Positions 17,875-27,683 of a stretch of DNA of 64,000 nucleotides are shown piece by piece (within the stretch, counting starts at the first letter, position 1; every line of letters begins with the position of its first letter). Origin of the DNA: Ruminococcaceae bacterium UBA1730 (GTDB lineage Bacteria; Bacillota; Clostridia; Oscillospirales; Acutalibacteraceae). Below the pieces are notes generated by a model. That model saw only the letters and a program-made list of their open reading frames with translations. It had not been told where the DNA came from and searched no databases. The stretch covers positions 79,257 through 143,256 of the forward strand of contig DCII01000002.1 in NCBI GenBank assembly GCA_002315935.1, written 5' to 3'. Both the position numbers and the translations under genes were made by a program.

Positions 17875-19149
17875 TTACTTTACCTCCTTTGTGATGATGC
17901 CGAGAATTTCATCGCTTGTGTAATAACGGGCGGTGGTGTATGTTCTGAGCTTGTTTGAATTTGTGATAACAGGCTCTTTCTTTGCCAGAGGATTATTCAT
18001 ATACATGAGCGGGCAGATGTAACTGAGAACTACGCCTGCATCGGCAAGCTGCTTTGCGGCAGGAGTTTTCTCAAACTTCTCTTTAACGCCGGGTGCGCAG
18101 GTGAATACTGTGGGGACAGAAACCTTCTTAAGACCGTTCTTCTTAAGACCTGCAACAACATTTGCAGTCCATTCATTGAGCTGAGCAAGAGAAAGATGGG
18201 GGCAACCAACGAAGCAAAGAGAGGGCTTCGCATTCTTATCCTTCCACATAACGGGATAGTTTGCCTTGACTCTTTCAAGCTCTGCATCATCAATTTCATA
18301 AACCTTTGCACCTTCTGCGATAAGAGCTTCGCCCTGTTCAACTGCTTCGGGAGTAAGGTTTGCGATATGATAAAGACCGACTGCACCGTTTGAAGCAGTT
18401 GCCGCACCGAAATCCTTGAGATATGCACAGGTGTCGCCGTCAAGCTTTGTTCCGAGGAACTTATCAAGACCGATGATATAAGGAACATCCTCCATAACCT
18501 TCATTCCGATAGCCGAGCCGAGAATCTGAGCTTCGGGCTTCTTGGAGGTATTGACCTTAACAATCCATGTTGCTTTTCTGCCTTCATCGGTAAGAAGTCC
18601 GAAATAAGGAACTCTGCCGACAATTGAGCCGAAAAGCTCAATGATTCCGGAGTTTCTGTTGCAGCGTGCACCGAGAACGGAGTTGGCATAAACAACAGCT
18701 GAGGATTCTGCCCACGAAAGAACCTCACCCTTGTTGGGCTTGTTGCCTACTTCGTCCATGTAGCAGGTGCAGGTATAAGCATTCTTATCAACAAGACCGA
18801 GCTTTGCAAGCTGAGCATCATAAGAATTCTGAACGGAATACATGAACTTATTGAAAACAAAATTCTTGAGGAAATTTGAAGGAACCTTGGGGTCAAGAGG
18901 CTTCGGGTCAACAGAGAATTTCTGACCCGAAATTGCTCCGCCTTCAATGAGCTTATCCATGAGGTCATAAACAGGCTTCATAACGCCGAGTCCGAAGCTT
19001 GTTACAAGGTGACCCATCTTGCTCGAAACGGGAACCATTTCAGTTGCTCCGAAAGCATCGCCGTACATAACAAGGGTCTTCATAACCTTTGCCATTGTTT
19101 CACCCTTTGAGCCGTTGAGAATATCAAGCTCTTCCTGAGTGAGTTTCAT
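17875..19149 (-). CDS. aconitase X, catalytic (DUF521) subunit
   Basis: A 424-residue AcnX catalytic chain. It begins MKLTQEELDILNGSKGETMAKVMKTL, and the conserved Cys-bearing loops include YTCTCYMD, GARCNRN, FVGCPHLS and CAPG, which in this superfamily hold the iron-sulfur cluster. The ATG at 19149 has GGAG six bases upstream and matches the usual family start; an in-frame ATG four codons earlier is possible. It forms one operon with the swivel subunit. Confidence 0.87.
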   Translation of the reverse strand: MKLTQEELDILNGSKGETMAKVMKTLVMYGDAFGATEMVPVSSKMGHLVTSFGLGVMKPVYDLMDKLIEGGAISGQKFSVDPKPLDPKVPSNFLKNFVFNKFMYSVQNSYDAQLAKLGLVDKNAYTCTCYMDEVGNKPNKGEVLSWAESSAVVYANSVLGARCNRNSGIIELFGSIVGRVPYFGLLTDEGRKATWIVKVNTSKKPEAQILGSAIGMKVMEDVPYIIGLDKFLGTKLDGDTCAYLKDFGAATASNGAVGLYHIANLTPEAVEQGEALIAEGAKVYEIDDAELERVKANYPVMWKDKNAKPSLCFVGCPHLSLAQLNEWTANVVAGLKKNGLKKVSVPTVFTCAPGVKEKFEKTPAAKQLADAGVVLSYICPLMYMNNPLAKKEPVITNSNKLRTYTTARYYTSDEILGIITKEVK

Positions 19150-19215
19150 TTTGTACTCCATAACAATGTCTGTCCTTTCTGAATCAGAGCATAAGCTCCG
19201 AAAATTTTACAATTC

Positions 19216-19245
19216 ATTTTATCATAGTGGCAACATAAAATTCAA
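19216..19245 (-). promoter_or_regulatory. sigma-A promoter for the aconitase X operon
   Basis: On the minus strand TTGAAT (19240-19245) and TAAAAT (19216-19221) are 18 bases apart, about 65 bases before the AcnX start. Confidence 0.5.
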
Positions 19246-19265
19246 TAGAATTTCAAATAAAAATA

Positions 19266-20969
19266 TCAAGAATATATTTCTTTTTCGTATTCGGAAAGAA
19301 TTTCAAGACTTTCGCCTGAAATCCTGTTCAACGAACCTTCGTCAAACGGAGAAACAAGACCGGAATTTTCAACAAGCTCGCCAAAGGAAATATTGCCGGT
19401 TGACTTCATGAAATCAATATATTTTCCGAGAGTTGAATTGAAATTCTTCTTGGAAAGCATAAAAAATCCGAGTGCAACGCACTGTGCAAGGCAATAATCA
19501 ATATAATAAAACGGCGACTCATAAATATGCATCTGATACTGCCAGCGTGTGCCTTTTTCGAGATAAGGTATTCCTTCAAACGAAATATAAGGTCTGTATT
19601 TCTTTTCAAGCTTCAGATATTCGGCGTTTCTTTCGGCAGGAGTCAGCTCGGGATTTTCATAAACAATATGCTGAAATTCATCAACTATAACGCCGTAAGG
19701 AATGAACGAAAGTGCATCAACAAGATGCTTATAGCGATATTTTGAAGCTGTTTTGCCGAAGAAATCATCCATATATCCGTGGCAGAGAAATTCCATGCTC
19801 ATCGAATGGCATTCATGCGTTTCCATGCCGACCGGATAATCGGGTTGGCTGAATTCAAACATAAAATCCGCCGCAAGAGCGTGGCCGAATTCGTGAGTAA
19901 TGGTATCTATATCGGCAGATGAACCGTTGAAATTCGCAAGAATGAACGGCTGTTTATATTTCGGGAAGGTTGTGCAGTAACCACCGCCCCATTTATTCTC
20001 TCTTGCTTCAACATCAAAGGCTTCTGCCGAAAGCATTCTGCTCATGAATTCACCGATTGCAGGATTCATAGAATCATACATTTTTTGTGCTTTTCTGAAA
20101 ATTTCATCTTTATCAATAACAGGTCTCGGCATTTCACCGGTTACGCAGACTGCGGAATCATAGAACATTATTTTATCAAAACCGAGACGCTTAGAAATTG
20201 ATTTTTTAATCTTATCAACCACGGGAACAAGGTCTTCTTCAACGCTTTTTCTGAATCTTGAAACCATGTCCTTATTGTAGTCTATTCTGTTCATTCTGCA
20301 ATAACCCAGCTCAACAAAATTCTCAAAGCCGAGTTTTCTTGCGATTGCCGTTCTGACCTTAACGAGGTCAGCAAAGATAGTATCAAGCTCATCGGAATTT
20401 TCCGAAAGAGTTCTTCCGATTGCTTCGGCGGCTTTTCTTCTTGTTTCTCTGTTATCATCCTCAAGCCTGCCTCGAAGAACGGAAAGAGGCATTTTTTCGC
20501 CTTCAAATTCAAAAAGAAGGTCACCCATGAATTTTGAATATTTCGTAACGAGTGCATTTTCCTTCTGCATATCTTCGATAACTTCATCGGAAAAGGTTTT
20601 TTGCGAAATCTCGAAGCCCTTGAACACCCTCGGATTAATCAGCTTTTCTGCTTCCGCTCTGAACGGAGAAGCAAGCATAGCCTTTTCGTATTCATTTGAG
20701 AATTTTGCAAAAAGCGGAGATGATTCATCATAATAATCCATCTCTGAGTTATAAAATTCATCGGCGGTGTTGAGAGTAAATCTGCAATTTGCAAGAGAAG
20801 CAGAGGTCTCGATTTCTTCGCTGATTTTATTGAATTCATCCCTTGCGGATTTAAGGTCTTGAGCACAGGAAGCATTCTTTATCTTTTCAATAACCGATTT
20901 TATTTCCTTTTCCGCTTTTTCAACCGTATATCTTTCATATGGTATTTCGCTTACCTTCGTGTTAATCAC
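19266..20969 (-). CDS. M3-family oligoendopeptidase (PepF-like)
   Basis: A cytoplasmic zinc oligopeptidase of about 565 residues that trims short peptides. The HEFGH zinc motif is at about 359-363 (THEFGHALAADF) with the third ligand in ETHECHSMSMEF. The N-terminus (VSEIPYERYTVEKAE) matches M3 relatives that begin MKVSEIPYER. The position of that Met is an ACG codon (20958-20960), exactly five bases after AGGTGA. The GTG given here (20969) lies inside the binding site, so the real start may be ACG at 20960. It follows the alpha/beta hydrolase gene by 24 bases. Confidence 0.88.
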   Translation of the reverse strand: MINTKVSEIPYERYTVEKAEKEIKSVIEKIKNASCAQDLKSARDEFNKISEEIETSASLANCRFTLNTADEFYNSEMDYYDESSPLFAKFSNEYEKAMLASPFRAEAEKLINPRVFKGFEISQKTFSDEVIEDMQKENALVTKYSKFMGDLLFEFEGEKMPLSVLRGRLEDDNRETRRKAAEAIGRTLSENSDELDTIFADLVKVRTAIARKLGFENFVELGYCRMNRIDYNKDMVSRFRKSVEEDLVPVVDKIKKSISKRLGFDKIMFYDSAVCVTGEMPRPVIDKDEIFRKAQKMYDSMNPAIGEFMSRMLSAEAFDVEARENKWGGGYCTTFPKYKQPFILANFNGSSADIDTITHEFGHALAADFMFEFSQPDYPVGMETHECHSMSMEFLCHGYMDDFFGKTASKYRYKHLVDALSFIPYGVIVDEFQHIVYENPELTPAERNAEYLKLEKKYRPYISFEGIPYLEKGTRWQYQMHIYESPFYYIDYCLAQCVALGFFMLSKKNFNSTLGKYIDFMKSTGNISFGELVENSGLVSPFDEGSLNRISGESLEILSEYEKEIYS

Positions 20970-20993
20970 CTCACGATTATTATTTCGAGCTTA

Positions 20994-21977
20994 TTAATCC
21001 GTCTGCTTTTTATCGGAAAAATCCTCGAAATATTTGCCGACAAATTCTTCAAGAGTCTGTTTATACTTATCGTAATCCGTATAAATTGAGCTTGCATGAA
21101 CGGCATTCGGAACGGAAAGCATTCTCTTATCGGGTGCCGAACAGGCTTCATAAAGCGGCTTGCACATTTCATAGGGAACGAATCTATCTGCTTCTCCGTG
21201 AATAAAAAGAGTCGGCGTTACCGAATGCTTGACCGCTTCAAGCGGAGAACATTTTTTGAAATCAAAATTACCCACAAGCTTCGAAACGGTGTTTGCGGCA
21301 TATATGAACGGAAAAACAGGAAGATTGAACAGCTCCCTTGTCTGCGAGCAGAATTCATCCCAGCAGGATGTAAAGCCGCAGTCCGCAACGGCACAGAGAA
21401 TATTTGACGGAAGGGGTTCACCCGTAACAAGCATAGTTGTTGCACTTCCCATTGATTCTCCGTGAAGAACAATTTTCGCTTCCGGGTCCCTGTCGATTAT
21501 GTAAGCAATCCAGTCAAGAATCATGTATCTGTCATGATAACCCATTGAGCAATGCTTAACGGTATCCGGTCCGTGGCCGACCATATGAGGCATGACCACG
21601 CCAAAGCCTTTTTCATAATACAGCCTCGCATAAACCCCCACTGCGGCGGTGTTGGAGGAATAGCCGTGAATGACTATCGCCCAGTTATGACCGCCGTCTG
21701 AAGGCTCCAGAACCTTGCCCTTCATGTGTCTGCCGATGCGGGAGAAAATTTCGGTATCTTCGGGAGCGTTCTTCTGATACCATTCATCTGCCTGCTTTCT
21801 TATTTCAGATTCTGTTCTTAATTTTTTGTCTCTTTTGTTTTTATATTTTCCGGAGCTTTTGATTTTGATAAGACGAGGAATATTGATAATATTCTCATAA
21901 ACATACACGCCGGTTGCAAGATATAAAGCTCCTGCACCTGTCACAGCTCCTAAAGCTATTTTTGAAAGCTTGCTCAT
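20994..21977 (-). CDS. membrane-anchored alpha/beta hydrolase
   Basis: A 327-residue serine hydrolase with an N-terminal hydrophobic segment (IALGAVTGAGALYLATGVYVY), likely a signal anchor. The nucleophile elbow is HGESMGS; Asp in GEADRFVP and His in NAVHASS complete the triad. It resembles YqkD/BAAT-type hydrolases of Firmicutes; substrate unknown. The ATG at 21977 follows AAAAGGGGTGAAACC. It overlaps no neighbour but is only 14 bases from the Cof-type phosphatase gene. Confidence 0.82.
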   Translation of the reverse strand: MSKLSKIALGAVTGAGALYLATGVYVYENIINIPRLIKIKSSGKYKNKRDKKLRTESEIRKQADEWYQKNAPEDTEIFSRIGRHMKGKVLEPSDGGHNWAIVIHGYSSNTAAVGVYARLYYEKGFGVVMPHMVGHGPDTVKHCSMGYHDRYMILDWIAYIIDRDPEAKIVLHGESMGSATTMLVTGEPLPSNILCAVADCGFTSCWDEFCSQTRELFNLPVFPFIYAANTVSKLVGNFDFKKCSPLEAVKHSVTPTLFIHGEADRFVPYEMCKPLYEACSAPDKRMLSVPNAVHASSIYTDYDKYKQTLEEFVGKYFEDFSDKKQTD

Positions 21978-21991
21978 GGTTTCACCCCTTT

Positions 21992-22768
21992 TCAAAGCAG
22001 AAATCTTTCTATCGCCTTTGCAACGCCGCATTCAATATTCGAATCGGTAATATAATCCGCCGCCTCGAGAATATGCGGCTGTGCATTTTTCATTGCAACA
22101 CCTATTCCTGCAAATTTAATCATGTCAATGTCGTTTCCGCCGTCACCGATTGCAATTGTGTTTTCTCTTTTAATTCCGAGAGCATCAATCGCAACCTGAA
22201 TTCCCGTTGCCTTATTCAGTCCCTTTGAAACGCAGTCATAATAATATCCCATCGGGAAGAACGAAAGCTCCTCCGAAAAATTCTCAAGAAAAGCCTCCGG
22301 AACACTGCTTTCAACGGCAATGACCTGAATTTCATCATTCTTAAGATATTTTTCTATTTCTTCAACGCTGTCAACCGCTATCTGCGGACCTTCGGCTTTT
22401 CTGTTTCCACTGCAAAGGACATAGCATTTTTCTCTTCCCTCAAGAACCATCCAGTATTCACGGTGGCTGAAAATATATTCAGCCGCACCGATAACTGTTT
22501 TCTTCGGGATTGCACCGCTGTAAATTACCTTGTTATCAATCACAACATATGCTCCGCTTCCTGCAATGATTCCGTCAACATCAAGCTGTGAACGCAGATT
22601 ATCGGGAATATTTCCCCATGACCTGCCCGTGTTGATAAACACTGAATGGCCCTTTTCTCTTGCTCTTCTGATTGCAATTCTGTTTTCTTCGGGAACAAAA
22701 TATCTTGCACTCGTGAGAGTGTTGTCTATATCCAGAAAAACTGCACATTTTTCTTCTGAATTAAGCAT
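21992..22768 (-). CDS. Cof-type HAD phosphatase
   Basis: A 258-residue HAD-IIB hydrolase. The nucleophile motif is FLDIDNTLTS, the Ser/Thr motif FINTGRS, and the terminal motifs GINKATGIQ-like and AIGDGGNDIDMIKFAG. These enzymes dephosphorylate sugar phosphates or flavin/cofactor phosphates in the cytoplasm. It lies 2 bases after tyrS in the same direction. Confidence 0.85.
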   Translation of the reverse strand: MLNSEEKCAVFLDIDNTLTSARYFVPEENRIAIRRAREKGHSVFINTGRSWGNIPDNLRSQLDVDGIIAGSGAYVVIDNKVIYSGAIPKKTVIGAAEYIFSHREYWMVLEGREKCYVLCSGNRKAEGPQIAVDSVEEIEKYLKNDEIQVIAVESSVPEAFLENFSEELSFFPMGYYYDCVSKGLNKATGIQVAIDALGIKRENTIAIGDGGNDIDMIKFAGIGVAMKNAQPHILEAADYITDSNIECGVAKAIERFLL

Positions 22769-22770
22769 TT

Positions 22771-23994
22771 TTAAGCCTCTATCTTATGGAATATTTTTTT
22801 GCCCTTCTTAATTACAACAGGCTTATTCTTGAGGTCTGCCTGAGCAAAGGTCATGTTGAAATCCGTTGCCTTAACATCATCAACGGAAACTCCGCCCTGC
22901 TCAACAAGTCTTCTGCCCTCGCCTCTTGACTTTGTGATTCCAGTTTTGATAAGAACCGAAAGAATATCAATCCTTCCGTCTGTGAAATCTTCATCTGCAA
23001 GAGTTGTTGAAGGCATATTTTCAAGGTCACCGTTGCCGCCGAAAAGTGCTCTTGCAGAATTCTGAGCCTTTTCCGCTTCCTCTTCGCCGTGAACAAGCTT
23101 TGTAAGCTCATATGCGAGAATTTCCTTTGCAGTGTTGAGCTGACTGCCTTCCCATTTATCCATTGCATCAATTTCTTCAAGAGGAAGGAAGGTGAGCATA
23201 CGGATGCACTTGAGAACATCCGCATCAGCAACATTTCTCCAATACTGATAGAACTCATAGGGAGTAGTCTTTTCGGGGTCAAGCCATACTGCACCCGAAA
23301 CGGTTTTGCCCATCTTCTTGCCTTCGGAATTAAGGAGAAGGGTTATAGTCATTGCATGGGCATCCTTGCCGAGCTTCTTTCTGATAAGCTCCGTTCCGCC
23401 GAGCATATTTGACCACTGGTCATCGCCGCCGAACTGCATATTACAGCCGTATTCCTTGAAGAGATGATAGAAGTCATAGCTCTGCATAATCATATAGTTG
23501 AATTCAAGGAAGCTGAGACCCTTTTCCATTCTCTGCTCATAGCACTTTGCACGGAGCATATTGTTAACGGAGAAGCAGGCTCCGACCTCACGAAGAACAT
23601 CAACATAATTGAGGTCAAGAAGCCAGTCGGCGTTATTAACCATCATAGCCTTGTCCTCACCGAATTCGATGAAGCGGCTCATCTGCTTCTTGAAGCAGGC
23701 AATATTATGTTCAATCGTTTCTTTTGTAAGCATCTTTCTCATATCGGTCTTGCCGGAGGGGTCACCAATCATTCCCGTTCCGCCGCCGAGAAGAGCGATA
23801 GGTCTGTTACCAGCCATCTGAAGTCTTTTCATAAGGCAAAGAGCCATGAAATGGCCGACATGAAGGCTGTCGGCAGTCGGGTCAAAGCCGATATAAAATG
23901 TTGCTTTTCCGCTGTTGACAAGCTCTCTTATTTCTTTTTCATCCGTTACCTGGGCAATAAGTCCTCTTGCCACAAGCTCTTCGTAAATCTGCAT
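22771..23994 (-). CDS. tyrS: tyrosyl-tRNA synthetase
   Basis: A 407-residue class Ic synthetase charging tRNA-Tyr. The HIGH-like motif is SLHVGHF, the Tyr-binding GGDDQWSN is present, the KMSKS-like motif is KKMGKTVSG and the C-terminal S4 RNA-binding domain includes [12 protein letters not shown]. The ATG at 23994 ([11 protein letters not shown]) is preceded by GAAAGGAAAG. No T-box leader is visible; only about 45 bases separate it from the esterase gene. Confidence 0.95.
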   Translation of the reverse strand: MQIYEELVARGLIAQVTDEKEIRELVNSGKATFYIGFDPTADSLHVGHFMALCLMKRLQMAGNRPIALLGGGTGMIGDPSGKTDMRKMLTKETIEHNIACFKKQMSRFIEFGEDKAMMVNNADWLLDLNYVDVLREVGACFSVNNMLRAKCYEQRMEKGLSFLEFNYMIMQSYDFYHLFKEYGCNMQFGGDDQWSNMLGGTELIRKKLGKDAHAMTITLLLNSEGKKMGKTVSGAVWLDPEKTTPYEFYQYWRNVADADVLKCIRMLTFLPLEEIDAMDKWEGSQLNTAKEILAYELTKLVHGEEEAEKAQNSARALFGGNGDLENMPSTTLADEDFTDGRIDILSVLIKTGITKSRGEGRRLVEQGGVSVDDVKATDFNMTFAQADLKNKPVVIKKGKKIFHKIEA

Positions 23995-24040
23995 TGGTAT
24001 CTTTCCTTTCACCATATATATAATGTAAATAATTTATAGA

Positions 24041-24766
24041 TTAAATATTTGCGGTTGCATTCAGCCATTGCTTCGCCATGAGCATATGACCTGCAATTGT
24101 GGGATGAGTTCCGTCCCATGTGAAATACTCACGGTCGGCAGTTTTCATTGCTTCAATGAAGCAATCATAAAACGGAACAAAAGTACATCCGTATTTTTCT
24201 GCCGCCTGCTTCGCATAGGCTCTTATGAGCCTGTCCGCTTCAGCTCTCTGATTTTCGCAATCGGGAGTTTCATCGGTATCGGGTCTTCTGAACGTAGCTT
24301 CGCAATCCGGACTTGGAGTAAGCCTATATGATATTTCAGACTTATCAAGAGGAAAATAGAACGGTTCGCAGATTATGATTCTCGTTTCGGGCAATTCTTT
24401 CCGTGTAATCTCAATTGCCTTGCAGAGTGCATCATAATATTTTTCTGCCGACTGCACGGGCGTTCTGCCCTCATGATAGCCGGTGTTGCCGTCATTTGTT
24501 CCTGCAAGAATGCTGACAACTGTCGGTTTATTGGCAATAACATCATCATACCATTTATCGAGAAGCTGATACATCGTGTATCCCGAATAACCCTTATTAA
24601 TGAATTTCGGACCTTTATCCGCATATTCAAGAGCAAGCTCACCGGCAACGATATATTGATAACCGTGACCCATTATATGGTTCAAATCCATTCGCTGAAC
24701 TCTGTTTCCATCGGTTATTGAATCGCCCGAAAACAGAACAACATCATTTTTATCAAGCTTAATCAT
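24041..24766 (-). CDS. SGNH/GDSL hydrolase (carbohydrate esterase-like)
   Basis: A 241-residue SGNH hydrolase. Block I is LFSGDSITDGNR (Ser nucleophile), block II contains GYSGYTM, block III is LAGTNDG and block V is WDGTHPTIAGH with catalytic Asp and His. Members of this group deacetylate sugars or plant polysaccharides. There is no signal peptide. It overlaps the upstream TIM-barrel gene by 4 bases, so the two are co-translated and may act on the same carbohydrate. Confidence 0.88.
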   Translation of the reverse strand: MIKLDKNDVVLFSGDSITDGNRVQRMDLNHIMGHGYQYIVAGELALEYADKGPKFINKGYSGYTMYQLLDKWYDDVIANKPTVVSILAGTNDGNTGYHEGRTPVQSAEKYYDALCKAIEITRKELPETRIIICEPFYFPLDKSEISYRLTPSPDCEATFRRPDTDETPDCENQRAEADRLIRAYAKQAAEKYGCTFVPFYDCFIEAMKTADREYFTWDGTHPTIAGHMLMAKQWLNATANI

Positions 24767-25530
24767 CTGTATTTTTTAAGAACCTCAAAAGCATTTTTTG
24801 CATCCTGCTCGAAGTCAATAACATCCGCTTCGATTGAACAGCTCGGAATGCCTGCCTTTATGCAGGGAAGAATGAAATCATCCTGATTGTATCCGTCTCC
24901 GACTGCCGGATAAATTCTCTTATGCTCGCCATCCCCGAGAGGGTTGGATGTATGAGCATGGATAAGCTTATCGGCATACCTCGTGATATTCTCAAGAGAA
25001 TCGTTTCCATCATGCATATGCTTGACATCACAGAGAACATTAATGTAAGGCGAACCGACCATTTCGGCAATTTCAACGCCGTTTTCAATTGTGTTGAGCC
25101 AGTTGCATTCTGCCTTACGCAGAGGTTCAATGGCGATTTTTATATTATATTTTTCGCAGTTGGGAACAACGTGCTTCTTAAGAAAATCAACGGTCTGAGC
25201 CTTGACCTCTTCAAGCGACATATCATCAGGCTTCTTTCTTGCACCTGACGAACCGAAAACAAGATATTCAAGTCCGAGATATGATGACCTTTCAAAAAGC
25301 TTTGAAAGATATTCGCTGATTTTTTCATCATCACGCTCAGGACCGACTATACGAAGACCGATAAAGCAATTGGAAGTCAGAACGGGAATTCCGATATTCT
25401 TCATTTCTTCGATTTTTTCATCCGTTGCCTTGACAATATCGCCGCTGTTTGATTCAACATAATCATAGCCGATTTCCTTGGCAATTTTCATTTTTTCAAT
25501 GTCTGTGCCGACACATACACCGATTTTCAT
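24763..25530 (-). CDS. sugar phosphate isomerase/epimerase-like TIM barrel
   Basis: A 255-residue protein of the xylose isomerase-like/AP endonuclease 2 superfamily. Metal-binding segments typical of the fold are seen in IAIEPLRKAECN, VLCDVKHMHDG, LIHAHTSNP and CSIEADV. The substrate is unknown. It sits directly after recN (2-base gap) and overlaps the esterase gene. Confidence 0.75.
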   Translation of the reverse strand: MKIGVCVGTDIEKMKIAKEIGYDYVESNSGDIVKATDEKIEEMKNIGIPVLTSNCFIGLRIVGPERDDEKISEYLSKLFERSSYLGLEYLVFGSSGARKKPDDMSLEEVKAQTVDFLKKHVVPNCEKYNIKIAIEPLRKAECNWLNTIENGVEIAEMVGSPYINVLCDVKHMHDGNDSLENITRYADKLIHAHTSNPLGDGEHKRIYPAVGDGYNQDDFILPCIKAGIPSCSIEADVIDFEQDAKNAFEVLKKYR

Positions 25531-27201
25531 TTATTTGACCTCCCTGTGGGAATTTTTTAACATTTCTCTTGCAGAATCAAGCTGAAGAGCGGTAATCGCA
25601 TCCCCTGCCGTGATTCTTGCTATTTCATATGCTCTTGACTCTTCATCAAGAGGTTTAACATCGGTGAAGGTTTTGTTATTCTTTACCGATTTTTCTATTT
25701 TGAAGTGAGCATCAGCCTGAGCCGCAATTCTTGCAAGATGGGTAACGCAGATAACCTGCCTTCCCTTTGAAACCTCATAAAGCTTCAACGCAATCTTTTC
25801 GGCGGCTGAGCCGCTCACACCTGTGTCAATTTCATCAAATATCATTGTGCCGATTGAATCCCTGTCGGAAAGCACATTCTTGATTGCAAGCATAATTCTT
25901 GAAAGCTCGCCGCCCGATGCGGTTTTTGCAATCGGCTTCGGCTCCTGACCCGGGTTTGCACTGAGCAGAAATTCAATCGCATCCGCTCCCCTTGAAGAAA
26001 GAGAGGTCTGTTTTCTGTCAACAACAAATCTGACCTTCGGCATATCAAGATAGGCAAGCTCTGCGGCAACATCCTTTTCGAATTTCTTCGCCGCCTTCAT
26101 TCTGCTTTCCGTAAGCCTTGCCGAAAGAATCTTGATTTCGTCAGAAAGAGCGTAAAGCTGAGTTTCAAGCTCTGCTATTCTGTCATCGGAAATTTCAATT
26201 GATTCCTTTTCTTCAAGCATCTTTTCATATTTATCAAGAATTCCTGCTTCATCCGCACCGTATTTCATCGAAAGACGGTAGAGAAAATCAAGCCTTTCAT
26301 CAATCTGTGCCATTCTTTCGGGGTCATAATCAAAGCCGTCTGCAAGCCTTCTTATTTCAGCAGAACAGTCCGAAAGCTCATAAAATAATCCTCTTATATC
26401 CTTTGATGCTTTTTCGGCATCCCCGTAATATACCGCCGCTTCCTCAACGCTTTCTGCACATTCTTCAATTCCGGCAACAAGTCCGTTTTCGGCGGACAGG
26501 GCTGAATAAGCCTTTTCAAGAGCCTTCTTGACCTTTCCGCTGTGGGAAAGAAGCTCTTTTTCCTTTGAAAGCTCTTCTCTTTCGCCGATTTTCAGTCCGG
26601 CGGCTGAAATTTCTTCAATCTGAAAACTAAGATACGAAAGCCTTGAGGCTTTTTCATCTCTCGAATCATAGAGAGAATCAAGCTCTTTCTTGACGCTTAT
26701 CAATCTGCTGAAAACCTTTTTGTATTCGGCACGCAGAGCATCGTTTTCCGCAAGCTTGTCAATAAATCCGAGATGTTTATCGGGCGAAAGCAAAGCCTGA
26801 TTATCATGCTGACCGTGAATATCAATAAGGGTTGCTCCGATTTCCTTAAGAGCGGAAACAGTTGCAGGGCAACCGTTTATTCTGCATGAATTTCTGCCTG
26901 CGGTATTCATTGAACGGCTCAGAACGAGAGTTTTATCGGGCATTTTTTCAATTCCCATATCATCAAGCAGATTTTCGGTTTCCGGCGAAATATCCGCAAA
27001 TGAAGCATAGACCTTTGCATCCTCTGCACCGTTTCTGATAAGCTCCCTTGAAGCTCTTTCGCCACGCACGGCATTTATGGCGTCGATAATAATTGATTTA
27101 CCGGCACCCGTTTCGCCCGTCATAACATTCAGACCCGATTCAAAATTCAGCTCCGCACCTTCAATAACGGCAATATTTTCAATTTTTAAGCCGATGAGCA
27201 T
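25531..27201 (-). CDS. recN: DNA repair protein RecN
   Basis: A 556-residue SMC-like ATPase for recombinational double-strand break repair. Walker A is TGETGAGKS (about 30-38), the central region is a long coiled coil (about 150-350), the ABC signature is ASGGELSRIMLA and Walker B is MIFDEIDTGVSG. Upstream argR is a classic partner of recN in Firmicutes. Confidence 0.96.
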   Translation of the reverse strand: MLIGLKIENIAVIEGAELNFESGLNVMTGETGAGKSIIIDAINAVRGERASRELIRNGAEDAKVYASFADISPETENLLDDMGIEKMPDKTLVLSRSMNTAGRNSCRINGCPATVSALKEIGATLIDIHGQHDNQALLSPDKHLGFIDKLAENDALRAEYKKVFSRLISVKKELDSLYDSRDEKASRLSYLSFQIEEISAAGLKIGEREELSKEKELLSHSGKVKKALEKAYSALSAENGLVAGIEECAESVEEAAVYYGDAEKASKDIRGLFYELSDCSAEIRRLADGFDYDPERMAQIDERLDFLYRLSMKYGADEAGILDKYEKMLEEKESIEISDDRIAELETQLYALSDEIKILSARLTESRMKAAKKFEKDVAAELAYLDMPKVRFVVDRKQTSLSSRGADAIEFLLSANPGQEPKPIAKTASGGELSRIMLAIKNVLSDRDSIGTMIFDEIDTGVSGSAAEKIALKLYEVSKGRQVICVTHLARIAAQADAHFKIEKSVKNNKTFTDVKPLDEESRAYEIARITAGDAITALQLDSAREMLKNSHREVK

Positions 27202-27219
27202 AGTTTTTTCCTCTGAAAA

Positions 27220-27669
27220 TCATTCTGTAATTTCTTCAATTGCAGACTTCATGCGGTCTGCATCCTCGGGAGTTCTGCAAAGGGCAAAAATAGTGTCATC
27301 TCCCGCAAGAGTTCCTACAAGACCTTCCCAGTGCATTGAATCAAGAGCGGCACAGGCGGCCTGAGCCATACCAGTGTAACACTTGATAACGAGTGTGTTG
27401 CCGGCATAATCGGCATTGATAACCGAATGGGAAAAAATGCTTCTGTATTTGCCGATAAGCTCGCCCGAATCGCCCGAATCAACGGTATAACGGCTTCTTC
27501 CCAGCTCATCAACCTTCTTCACAAGGCGAAGGTCCTTGATGTCTCTTGAAATTGTTGCCTGAGTTGTTTCGAAGCCAAGCTCCTGAAGCTTATTGAGAAG
27601 GTCAGTCTGGGTTGAGAGACAGTTCTGCTCAATAAGATTGATTATGGCTTCATGTCTTTTCTTTTTCAT
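27220..27669 (-). CDS. argR: arginine repressor ArgR
   Basis: A 149-residue regulator with an N-terminal winged helix (about 1-70, ETTQATISRDIKDLRLVK) and a C-terminal arginine-binding oligomerisation domain with GTLAGDDTIF. It represses arginine synthesis when arginine is abundant. The ATG at 27669 is favoured by AAAGGA eight bases upstream; another ATG two codons earlier is only two bases from that site. Confidence 0.93.
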   Translation of the reverse strand: MKKKRHEAIINLIEQNCLSTQTDLLNKLQELGFETTQATISRDIKDLRLVKKVDELGRSRYTVDSGDSGELIGKYRSIFSHSVINADYAGNTLVIKCYTGMAQAACAALDSMHWEGLVGTLAGDDTIFALCRTPEDADRMKSAIEEITE

Positions 27670-27683
27670 ATCCATTTTCCTTT

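Noticed and set aside
23994..24040. Possible T-box leader before tyrS
   Set aside because: Only about 46 bases separate tyrS from the preceding gene, too short for a T-box, and no T-box sequence is seen.
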